From positions 1 through 14,741 of the forward strand of contig JAJXDX010000011.1 in NCBI GenBank assembly GCA_021640185.1: a stretch of DNA of 14,741 bases. Reading direction: 5' to 3'. Position numbers and translations under genes: made by a program. Shown one piece after another: positions 6,814 through 13,065 of this stretch. The first letter of the stretch is position 1. The number at the start of each line of letters is the position of its first letter. The stretch comes from Oscillospiraceae bacterium (GTDB lineage Bacteria > Bacillota > Clostridia > Oscillospirales > Acutalibacteraceae). The notes beneath the pieces were generated by a model that was given only the letters and a program-made list of their open reading frames with translations, ran no database searches and was not told where the DNA came from.

Positions 6814-7305
6814 ATGCTCGTGCAATGCAGGGCTCTGTTCATGGGCGAGGTGCAAAGCCTTCCGCTCGAGGCAGAGCTGGATCTTTCACAGGTGGAGTTC
6901 CAGGGGATGCGTCCGTTTCGCACGCCTGTGCGCGTGCACGGCCAGATCGAGAGCCGTGCCGGCGTGGTGCGCCTGTCCGCCAGGGCGGCGTTCACGTTCA
7001 GCGGGCAGTGTGATCGGTGCTTGGCGCCGGTCGAACGGCCGTACGACATCCCGGTGGAGCACATCCTTGTGGCAACGCTCGAAAACGAGGACAGCGACTT
7101 CGTTCTGCTGGACAACTACCGGCTGCCGCTGGACGATCTGGTGCAGACGGACATCCTGCTCGAGCTGCCGTACAAATGCCTTTGCCGTGAGGATTGCCGC
7201 GGGCTGTGCCCCCGGTGCGGCAAAGACCTCAACGAAGGGGACTGCGGCTGTCCGACGACGCTGCCCGACCCCCGTCTGGAGATCCTCAAACAGTTACTGG
7301 ACTGA
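6814..7305 (+). CDS. yceD: YceD family protein (DUF177), large-ribosome-associated
   Basis: The 163-residue cytoplasmic protein matches the DUF177/YceD family, which sits next to rpmF in most bacteria and is linked to 23S rRNA or large-subunit maturation. The CDRCLAPVE block (66-74) follows an N-terminal beta-rich half. An acidic segment with LPLDDLVQTDILLELP (104-119) is the family core. The C-terminal part is cysteine-rich, with C122, C124, C128, C132, C135, C144 and C146 (including GLCPRCGKDLN), and probably binds zinc. The ATG at 6814 is chosen because GAGGTGG (6804-6810) lies just upstream. A TTG at 6802 is in frame, but using it would place the start inside that site. It is the first gene after a consensus promoter and is separated from rpmF by 30 bases. 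Confidence 0.93.
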   Translation: MLVQCRALFMGEVQSLPLEAELDLSQVEFQGMRPFRTPVRVHGQIESRAGVVRLSARAAFTFSGQCDRCLAPVERPYDIPVEHILVATLENEDSDFVLLDNYRLPLDDLVQTDILLELPYKCLCREDCRGLCPRCGKDLNEGDCGCPTTLPDPRLEILKQLLD

Positions 7306-7335
7306 ATATCCTATCCTAGCAAGGAGGTGCTGACA

Positions 7336-7518
7336 ATGGCGGTACCGAAGAGAAAGACCTCTAAGGCTCGTCGCGACAAGCGGCGCAATAATCTCTGGAA
7401 GCTGGAAGCTCCGGCGCTCGTGAAGTGCCCGAACTGCGGCGAGTACAAGCGCGCCCATCGGCTGTGCGGAAGCTGCGGCTACTATGACGGCAAGCAGATC
7501 GTCAAGGTCGGTGACTGA
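7336..7518 (+). CDS. rpmF: 50S ribosomal protein L32
   Basis: The 60-residue basic protein begins MAVPKRKTSKARRDKRR, the signature of bacterial L32. It retains two zinc-ribbon cysteine pairs, CPNC (31-34) and CGSC (44-47), so this is the zinc-binding (C+) form. The ATG at 7336 follows AAGGAGG (7321-7327) at a spacing of 8 bases. The open frame extends to a GTG at 7327, but that lies inside the ribosome binding site. It is the last gene of the yceD-rpmF transcript, closed by a terminator 31 bases after the stop. In many bacteria plsX follows rpmF; here it does not. Confidence 0.98.
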   Translation: MAVPKRKTSKARRDKRRNNLWKLEAPALVKCPNCGEYKRAHRLCGSCGYYDGKQIVKVGD

Positions 7519-7548
7519 GCGGGAAACGGCTCGGTCTGAACAGATCCG

Positions 7549-7581
7549 AAAGTAGAGGAGGAGCGATCCTTCTCTATTTTT
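7549..7581 (+). terminator. Intrinsic terminator after rpmF
   Basis: The stem TAGAGGAGGA / TCCTTCTCTA (7553-7562, 7567-7576) has one G-U pair, closes a GCGA (GNRA) tetraloop and is followed by TTTTT (7577-7581). The AAAG at 7549-7552 extends pairing into the T-run. It separates rpmF from the DUF512-der-plsY run. No promoter was found between it and 7625. Confidence 0.9.
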
Positions 7582-7624
7582 GTTTATGCGTCCGGAACGG
7601 CCGGGCGGGAAGGGGGATGAGCGC

Positions 7625-9223
7625 ATGGTCACCGTCACTGCCGTCGACGAAGGCTCGCCCGCGGCGAAGGCCCGCCTGCACGCGGGCGACAAGCTGCTGT
7701 CGATCAACGGACGCGAGATCGACGATGTGCTGGACTATCGCTTCTTCATCCCGGACACGCGTCTGAAGCTGGTCGTGGAAACGCCGGAGGGACACCGGCG
7801 CACCGTGCGCATCAAAAAGCAGGAATTCGAGGAGTTGGGGCTGGAGTTCTCCGATTATCTGATGGATGAGCAGCGCTCCTGCCGCAACAAGTGCATCTTC
7901 TGTTTCATCGATCAGCTGCCGCCCGGTATGCGTGACAGCCTGTATTTCAAGGATGACGACAGCCGTCTGTCCTTCCTGTTCGGCAACTATATCACGCTGA
8001 CGAACCTGACCGAGCACGAGGTGCAGCGCATCATCGATATGCACATCAGCCCGATCAACATCTCCGTCCACACCACGGATCCCGCGCTGCGCTGCAAAAT
8101 GATGAACAACCGCTTCGCGGGCGACTGTCTAAAGATCCTCTACCGTTTTGCCGAGGCGGGGCTGCAGCTGCAATGCCAGCTGGTGCTCGTGCCGGAATAC
8201 AACGACGGCGCGGCGCTCGACCGCTCTTTGGCGGATCTGGCCGCACTGGGCGATGCGATCGTCAGCGTGGCGGCCGTGCCGGTCGGCCTGACGAAGTACC
8301 GCGAGGGTCTGGCGCCGATCCGCTCCTTCACCCCGGCGGAGAGCCGCGCCGTCATCGCGCAGCTGACCGCTGCGGGCGACCGGATGCTCGCCGAGCGCGG
8401 CACCCGCGTGTTCTACCCGGCGGACGAGTGGTATATCAACGCCGGCCTGCCCATCCCGGACGGCGATTTTTACGAGGACTATCCGCAGCTGGAAAACGGG
8501 GTGGGCATGATCGCATGGCTGCGCACCCGATTTTACGACGCGTTAGAAGAATATACGGACGGTCAGCCCGTACCCGCGGCGGACGACCGGATCTGTCGTG
8601 AGCGCGGCGGCCCGGACGCGCTTGAAGATCTTATGGACAGTCAGCCCGTGCCCGCGGCGGAAGAACGGATCTCCCGTGGGGGCGGCGGCCCGGACGCGTT
8701 AGAAGAATATACGGAAGGGCAGACTATACCCGCGGCGGAAGAACGGATCTCCCGTGGGGACGGCGGCCCGGACGCGCCGGAAGATGATCTTACGGGTGGG
8801 CAGACGATATTTGCGGCGGCGGAACACGCCGCACACCAGATCCCGCAGGGGCACGCGGTGCTGGCCACCGGCGTGGCGGCGGCGCCGTTTTTGTGCGAGC
8901 TGGTCGAGGCGGCGCAGCGCCGTATCCCGGCGCTGGACGCCGAGGTGATCGCGATCCGCAACGACTTTTTCGGCGAAAAGATCACCGTGTCCGGTCTGGT
9001 GACCGGCGGCGACCTGATGCGGCAGCTCTCCGGCGTGCCGATGGCGCGCCTGCTGCTGCCGAGGAATATGCTGCGGCAGGAGGGCGACTGCTTTTTGGAT
9101 GACGTGACGCTCGACGAGGTCGAGCGCACGCTGGAGGTCCCGGTCACGCTCGTGCCGGAAACGGACGGCGCGGCGCTGTTTTCGGCGCTGATCGGCCGTG
9201 CGGGCGAACAGGAGGAGGGGTAA
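7625..9223 (+). CDS. DUF512 family radical-SAM protein with N-terminal PDZ domain and an internal repeat insert
   Basis: This 532-residue protein belongs to the clostridial PDZ + radical-SAM + DUF512 family. Its biochemical role is, to my knowledge, not established. An N-terminal PDZ-like domain (about 1-65, with AGDKLLSINGREI) precedes a radical-SAM cluster motif CRNKCIFC (Cys86, Cys90, Cys93; CX3CX2C). After that come FIDQLPPGMRDSLYFKDDD and the DUF512 portion with EWYINAGLPIP. From residue 305 the protein carries three 26-residue tandem repeats plus a degenerate fourth (to about 395). Family sequence then resumes at GHAVLATGVAAAPFL. Family members are usually about 430-460 residues, so the insert explains the excess. 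The ATG at 7625 is chosen for the GGGGG 8 bases upstream; an ATG at 7617 is out of frame. The gene ends 3 bases before der, a common clostridial pairing. Confidence 0.9.
   Translation: MVTVTAVDEGSPAAKARLHAGDKLLSINGREIDDVLDYRFFIPDTRLKLVVETPEGHRRTVRIKKQEFEELGLEFSDYLMDEQRSCRNKCIFCFIDQLPPGMRDSLYFKDDDSRLSFLFGNYITLTNLTEHEVQRIIDMHISPINISVHTTDPALRCKMMNNRFAGDCLKILYRFAEAGLQLQCQLVLVPEYNDGAALDRSLADLAALGDAIVSVAAVPVGLTKYREGLAPIRSFTPAESRAVIAQLTAAGDRMLAERGTRVFYPADEWYINAGLPIPDGDFYEDYPQLENGVGMIAWLRTRFYDALEEYTDGQPVPAADDRICRERGGPDALEDLMDSQPVPAAEERISRGGGGPDALEEYTEGQTIPAAEERISRGDGGPDAPEDDLTGGQTIFAAAEHAAHQIPQGHAVLATGVAAAPFLCELVEAAQRRIPALDAEVIAIRNDFFGEKITVSGLVTGGDLMRQLSGVPMARLLLPRNMLRQEGDCFLDDVTLDEVERTLEVPVTLVPETDGAALFSALIGRAGEQEEG
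8537..8824 (+). repeat. Tandem 78-bp in-frame repeats (three copies plus a degenerate fourth) inside the DUF512 gene
   Basis: The copies are 8537-8614, 8615-8692 and 8693-8770, with a diverged partial copy from 8771 to about 8824. Each full copy encodes 26 residues of the form DALE-x5-Q-(PV/TI)-PAA-(D/E)2-R-I-x5-GGP. Copies 1 and 3 share an exact GCGTTAGAAGAATATACGGA at their start. Copies 2 and 3 share nearly all of the second half (CCCGCGGCGGAAGAACGG onward). This mosaic fits unequal crossing-over or gene conversion. The 78-bp period keeps the frame open. Confidence 0.92.
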
Positions 9224-9226
9224 CGG

Positions 9227-10555
9227 ATGGCAAAACCGATCGTAGCGATCGTCGGACGGCCGAACGTCGGCAAGTCCACGCTGTTCAATAAACTGATCGG
9301 CCAGCGGCTGAGCATCGTCGAGGACACCCCCGGCGTCACGCGCGACCGCATCTTCGCCGAATGCGAATGGGCGGGGCGGCAGTTCATGCTGGCGGACACC
9401 GGCGGCATCGAGCCGCAGAGCACCGACGTCATCCTGTCGCAGATGCGCACGCAGGCGCAATTGGCCATCGACAGCGCGGACGCGATCGTTCTGGTCACGG
9501 ATCTGCGCTCCGGCGTTACGGCGAACGACCGGGACGTCGCCGCCATGCTGCTGCGCAGCGGCAAGCCGGTGGTGCTGTGCGTCAACAAATGCGACACGCC
9601 CGGCCAGCCGCCCGCCGAATTTTACGAGTTCTATAACCTCGGTCTGGGCGACCCGATCGCCGTATCGTCCGTGCACGGCATGGGCACGGGCGACCTGCTC
9701 GATGCCGTGTGCGCGCACCTGCCGGACGTGCACGAAGAAGAGGACGACCGCGACATCATCAAGGTGGCCGTGATCGGCCGCCCGAACGCGGGCAAATCCT
9801 CGCTGGTCAACTGCGTGGCAGGGGAGGAGCGCACGATCGTCTCTCCCATCGCCGGCACGACGCGCGACGCGGTGGATACGCTCGTCGAAAACGGCGAAGG
9901 CCGGTTTCTGTTCATCGATACCGCCGGCCTGCGCCGCAAAAGCCGCGTCGACGACCGGATCGAAAAATACAGCGTCCTGCGCGCACAGATGGCGGTCGAG
10001 CGCGCGGACGTGTGCGTGATCATGATCGACGGCGTGGAGGGCTTCACGGAGCAGGACAGCAAGGTCGCCGGGATCGCGCACGAAAACGGCAAGGCCTGCA
10101 TCATCGCGGTCAACAAGTGGGACGCGGTGGAAAAGGACGACCGCACGATGGACACCATGCGCAAAAAGCTGATGGACGATTTTTCGTTCATGCCGTATGC
10201 GCCGTTCATCTTCATCTCCGCCAAGACCGGGCAGCGGGTGGACAGGCTGTTCTCGCTGATCAAATTCGTCAGCGGGCAGAACTCCATGCGCATCTCCACC
10301 GGGATGCTCAACGACGTTCTGGCGCAGGCGACCGCCCGCGTGCAGCCGCCGACCGATAAGGGCAAGCGCCTGAAGATCTACTACATGACGCAGGCCTCGA
10401 CCAACCCGCCGACCTTCGTCTGTTTCGTCAACCGTGCGGATCTGTTCCATTTTTCGTACCAGCGTTATCTCGAGAACCAGCTGCGCGAAACGTTCGGACT
10501 GGAAGGCACGCCGGTGCGCTTCATCATCCGCGAAAAGACCGACCGCAAGGCGTAA
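9227..10555 (+). CDS. der: Ribosome biogenesis GTPase Der (EngA)
   Basis: Der is a double-GTPase that assists assembly of the 50S ribosomal subunit. The 442-residue product has two consecutive G domains. G1 has the P-loop GRPNVGKS (10-17), DTPGVTRD, DTGG (57-60) and NKCD (120-123). G2 has GRPNAGKSS (184-192), GTTRD, DTAG (231-234) and NKWD (296-299). A C-terminal KH-like domain runs from about 350 to the end (KRLKIYYMTQAS, FVCFVNRADLFH, GTPVRFIIREK). The ATG at 9227 is only 3 bases after the DUF512 stop. Its GGAGGAGGGG site lies inside the end of that gene, so the two are translationally linked. The RBS of plsY overlaps the der stop. Confidence 0.98.
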   Translation: MAKPIVAIVGRPNVGKSTLFNKLIGQRLSIVEDTPGVTRDRIFAECEWAGRQFMLADTGGIEPQSTDVILSQMRTQAQLAIDSADAIVLVTDLRSGVTANDRDVAAMLLRSGKPVVLCVNKCDTPGQPPAEFYEFYNLGLGDPIAVSSVHGMGTGDLLDAVCAHLPDVHEEEDDRDIIKVAVIGRPNAGKSSLVNCVAGEERTIVSPIAGTTRDAVDTLVENGEGRFLFIDTAGLRRKSRVDDRIEKYSVLRAQMAVERADVCVIMIDGVEGFTEQDSKVAGIAHENGKACIIAVNKWDAVEKDDRTMDTMRKKLMDDFSFMPYAPFIFISAKTGQRVDRLFSLIKFVSGQNSMRISTGMLNDVLAQATARVQPPTDKGKRLKIYYMTQASTNPPTFVCFVNRADLFHFSYQRYLENQLRETFGLEGTPVRFIIREKTDRKA

Positions 10556-10570
10556 GGAGGGAAAACGGCG

Positions 10571-11320
10571 ATGTGGAGCTTTTTGGCGAACAGCTGGCTC
10601 GCTCTGCTGCTGACGGCAGCGATCGGCTATCTGCTCGGCAGCATCAACTGGGCGATCATCATCACCAAGCTGTTTTCAAAGCGGGATATCCGCACCGTGG
10701 GCAGCGGCAATGCCGGGGCAACGAACGTCCTGCGCTCGCAGGGGATCTTGCCGGCGGTGCTGACCTCGCTCGGTGATGTCGGCAAGGGCGTCGCGTCGGT
10801 GATGATCGGCGCGTGGCTGCTGACGAACCTCAATCTTTCCGGCGGAACGCCGCCGGAGCTGCGCACCTTCTCGCCCGATGCCGCCAACCTGATCGGCGGC
10901 TATCTGGGCGGCCTGTTCTGCGTGATGGGCCACGTGTTCCCGGTGTTCTACGGCTTTCGCGGCGGCAAGGGCGTGCTGGCCACGCTGGGGATGTTCTTCG
11001 TCATCGACTGGCGCGTGGCGGTGATGGGGCTGGGGCTGTTCCTCGTCACGGTGGCCATCTCGCGCATGGTGTCGCTCGGCTCGGTGCTGGCGGCCGCGTA
11101 TGTGCCGGTGCTGACGCTGGTGTTCCGCCTGTGGGTCGATCAGATGTCGGCCAACGCCGTGATCTTCTGCACGGTGCTGTCGTCGCTGCTGGCTGCGGTC
11201 GTGATCTGGAAGCACGGATCGAACGTGCGCCGCATCGCCGCCGGGACGGAGCGCCGCATCGGCGAGGATCGCGTCGATGCCGATCCCGCCCATAATAAGG
11301 ATAAGACCGAAGAAAGCTGA
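10571..11320 (+). CDS. plsY: Acyl-phosphate:glycerol-3-phosphate acyltransferase PlsY
   Basis: PlsY is an integral membrane enzyme that transfers an acyl group from acyl-phosphate to glycerol-3-phosphate, giving lysophosphatidic acid. The 249-residue product shows the family motifs in order: GSINWA in the first membrane helix (23-28), GSGNAGATNVLR (44-55), DVGKG (69-73), and GHVFPVFYGFRGGKGVLATLG (120-140, the glycerol-phosphate-binding region). Several hydrophobic helices surround these, and the C-terminal tail is charged and hydrophilic. At 249 residues it is longer than the usual 200 or so. The excess lies in an extracytoplasmic-type loop around residues 86-107 and in the tail. AAGGAGG (10554-10560) overlaps the der stop codon. 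In many Clostridia gpsA follows; here a pyridoxamine kinase gene does. Confidence 0.96.
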   Translation: MWSFLANSWLALLLTAAIGYLLGSINWAIIITKLFSKRDIRTVGSGNAGATNVLRSQGILPAVLTSLGDVGKGVASVMIGAWLLTNLNLSGGTPPELRTFSPDAANLIGGYLGGLFCVMGHVFPVFYGFRGGKGVLATLGMFFVIDWRVAVMGLGLFLVTVAISRMVSLGSVLAAAYVPVLTLVFRLWVDQMSANAVIFCTVLSSLLAAVVIWKHGSNVRRIAAGTERRIGEDRVDADPAHNKDKTEES

Positions 11321-11352
11321 GCATCATCCGCCCGGTGAAAGGGGGCATGGCC

Positions 11353-12183
11353 ATGGGGAATGACGACAGGCAGCGCCGGGTCGCGGCGATCAGTGATATG
11401 TCCGGCTTCGGGCGATGTTCGCTGACCGTCGCGCTGCCGATCCTGTCGGCGATGGGGGTGCAGGCGTGCCCCGTCCCGGCGATGCTGCTGTCCGCCCACA
11501 CCGGCTATCCGGATCCGGTCATCCGCGACCTGACCGAGATGCTGCCCGCCTATCTTTCGCACTGGGAGCGGCTGGAACTGCGGTTCGACGCGGTGCTGAC
11601 CGGCTTCCTCGGCAGCGCGCGGCAGGCCGATCTGATCCTGCCGTTTCTGCGGCGGCAGAAGGCGGCGGGCGCCAAGATCGTGGTCGATCCCGCGATGGCG
11701 GACAACGGCGCGCTCTATCCCACCTGCGATCTTGCATTGGTCGAGGGGATGCGGCGGCTGGCCGCCTGTGCCGACGCGATCACGCCCAATCTGACCGAGG
11801 CGCTGCTGCTGGCCGGCGGCGACCCCGCCGCCGCATCGGCCGCGGACATCGCCGCCCTCGGCGGGCGGCTGCTGGCGCTCGGCTGCGGAGCGGCGGTCAT
11901 CACCGGCATCCCGGACGGTGACCGGCTGATCAACGCCGTCTGTCTGCCGGGCGAGCGGCCGCTGCTGCGCCCGGTCGAGCGCGTGCGGCGCAGCTACGCC
12001 GGGACGGGGGACGTGTTCTCCGCCGTGCTGTGCGGCGCGCTCATGCGCGGCGAGGGACTGACCGCCGCTGTGGATACCGCCGCCGGGTTCGTTTACCGTT
12101 CCATCGCGCGCACCGCCGCCGACGATGCGCCGGAACAGGACGGCATCCGTTTCGAGCCGTTCCTGCGTGACCTTTGTGTGTAG
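11353..12183 (+). CDS. Pyridoxamine/pyridoxal kinase (PdxK/PdxY type, ribokinase superfamily)
   Basis: This 276-residue cytoplasmic kinase is predicted to phosphorylate vitamin B6 vitamers at the 5' position using ATP, the salvage route to pyridoxal phosphate. Family features include an N-terminal ISDMSGFGRCSLTVALP (13-29), the DPAMADNG block (112-119), ITPNLTEA (143-150), and the anion-hole and catalytic-base motif GTGDVFSA (217-224, base Asp220). The start is uncertain. GTG at 11335 and ATG at 11347 are also in frame. The ATG at 11353 sits 7 bases after AAAGGGGG and is preferred. The gene begins 32 bases after plsY and lies 15 bases before an ECF transporter S component, which supports a vitamin salvage role. 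A related ThiD-like substrate (hydroxymethylpyrimidine) is the main alternative. Confidence 0.88.
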   Translation: MGNDDRQRRVAAISDMSGFGRCSLTVALPILSAMGVQACPVPAMLLSAHTGYPDPVIRDLTEMLPAYLSHWERLELRFDAVLTGFLGSARQADLILPFLRRQKAAGAKIVVDPAMADNGALYPTCDLALVEGMRRLAACADAITPNLTEALLLAGGDPAAASAADIAALGGRLLALGCGAAVITGIPDGDRLINAVCLPGERPLLRPVERVRRSYAGTGDVFSAVLCGALMRGEGLTAAVDTAAGFVYRSIARTAADDAPEQDGIRFEPFLRDLCV

Positions 12184-12198
12184 AGAAGAGGAGCACCC

Positions 12199-12708
12199 AT
12201 GAAAAACAAAGATCTTCGTCTGCTGACCCTGACCGCGATGTTCGCTGCGCTCATCATGCTGGTGACCGCCTACATCATGCGCATCCCCACCGGGTTCAAT
12301 AACGGTTACATCCACCTTGGCGACACGATGATCTATATCGCCGCCTCCATGCTGCCCACGCCGTATGCGCTCGTGGCCGCGGCCATGGGCGGCGCGCTGG
12401 CGGATATCCTGTCCGGCGCGGCCGTTTGGGCGATCCCCACCGCGATCATCAAGGCACTGATGGTGCTGCCCTTTACCGCGAAGCACGAGCGTCTGCTGTG
12501 CAAGCGCAACGTGCTGGCCATCGTCATCAGCGGCGTGATCGGCATCGTCGGCTATGCGTTGGCGGCGATGATCATGTACGGCTCCTTCGCGGCCGGTGTG
12601 GCCGACGTGCTGCCGAACGTGATCCAGGAGGCCGCCGGCGGCGCGATGTACGTCGTGCTCGCCCTCGCCCTCGACCGCGTGAAGATCAAACGCCTCGTCG
12701 ATCGCTGA
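12199..12708 (+). CDS. ECF transporter S component, predicted vitamin B6-type substrate
   Basis: The 169-residue, very hydrophobic protein has about five or six membrane helices. It shows the ECF S-component pattern: an N-terminal LTLTAMFAALIMLVTAYI helix with alanine-rich packing, then a short loop with GYIHLGDTMIYIAASMLP, then AAAMGGALADILSG. In ECF systems this subunit binds the vitamin and docks onto a shared EcfT-EcfA module, which is not in this window. Substrate is inferred from context: the gene lies 15 bases after a pyridoxamine kinase with an AGAGGAG site, an arrangement reported for predicted pyridoxine transporters. A hydroxymethylpyrimidine or thiamine-related substrate cannot be excluded. 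It is the last gene of the DUF512-der-plsY-kinase run. Confidence 0.85.
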   Translation: MKNKDLRLLTLTAMFAALIMLVTAYIMRIPTGFNNGYIHLGDTMIYIAASMLPTPYALVAAAMGGALADILSGAAVWAIPTAIIKALMVLPFTAKHERLLCKRNVLAIVISGVIGIVGYALAAMIMYGSFAAGVADVLPNVIQEAAGGAMYVVLALALDRVKIKRLVDR

Positions 12709-12908
12709 ATTTTTACTCGGGCACGGCCAAGTAATGATCTATCCTTAGTTTTTACCACCGCGCCCGGCCGAAGTCCCCGCAAGCGCTGAACTTCCCTGCG
12801 GGCGCGGCGTAGGCCGACTTTTATCGATCGCGCCCGCCGGAGCGGGCAAAACGTCCGGGGCGATCCGGACAAGCAGCGATATCGTCTGTACGAACCAAAA
12901 ACGCATAG
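12709..12908. other. Non-coding region with three consecutive hairpins after the ECF gene
   Basis: This is the first part of the only long gene-free stretch (357 bases) in the window. Hairpin A (12758-12807) pairs CCGCGCCCG with CGGGCGCGG and, inside, GAAGT with ACTTC. Hairpin B (12832-12847) is GCCCGC-CGGA-GCGGGC. Hairpin C (12853-12870) is GTCCGG-GGCGAT-CCGGAC. Hairpin A has CGACTTTTATC about 10 bases beyond it and may end the upstream transcript, but no clean T-run follows any of the three. No convincing promoter or small reading frame with a ribosome binding site was found. Confidence 0.6.
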
Positions 12909-13051
12909 CGCGGCAGAAATTTCCTGCTCTGCAAAGACCACCGGTGTCTGCCGCGAAGCGCGTAAAGAACCGCGAAGCGCGAAAAATGTGCAGTGCGGCA
13001 GGACCATCCGGATCTGCAAAGACCACCGGCGTCTGCCGCGAAGCGCGTAAA
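12909..13051. repeat. Duplicated 58-bp stem-loop unit upstream of the second carboxypeptidase
   Basis: Unit 1 (12909-12966) and unit 2 (12994-13051) are spaced 85 bases apart. Their last 39 bases (12928-12966, 13013-13051) differ at a single position (T12945 versus C13030). Each unit starts with GCGGCAG and has the complementary CTGCCGC 38 bases downstream, giving a long-loop stem. The segment between the left arm and the conserved tail differs, but in each unit it holds an 8-bp palindrome (GAAATTTC at 12916-12923; ATCCGGAT at 13006-13013). The tail motif CCGCGAAGCGCG occurs a third time at 12970-12981. Unit 2 ends directly against the AAAGGAG ribosome binding site of the gene at 13066. Confidence 0.85.
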
Positions 13052-13065
13052 AAAGGAGAGGGAGC

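Noticed and set aside
8699..10450. Minus-strand open frame of 583 codons opposite der and DUF512
   Set aside because: It runs antisense to two confidently identified genes, has Arg/His/Ala/Asp-rich composition and shows no domain.
12909..13051. Possible CRISPR array from the repeated units
   Set aside because: Only two full units exist. The repeat is 39-58 bp with a long internal variable core, there is no regular short spacer series, and no cas gene is nearby.
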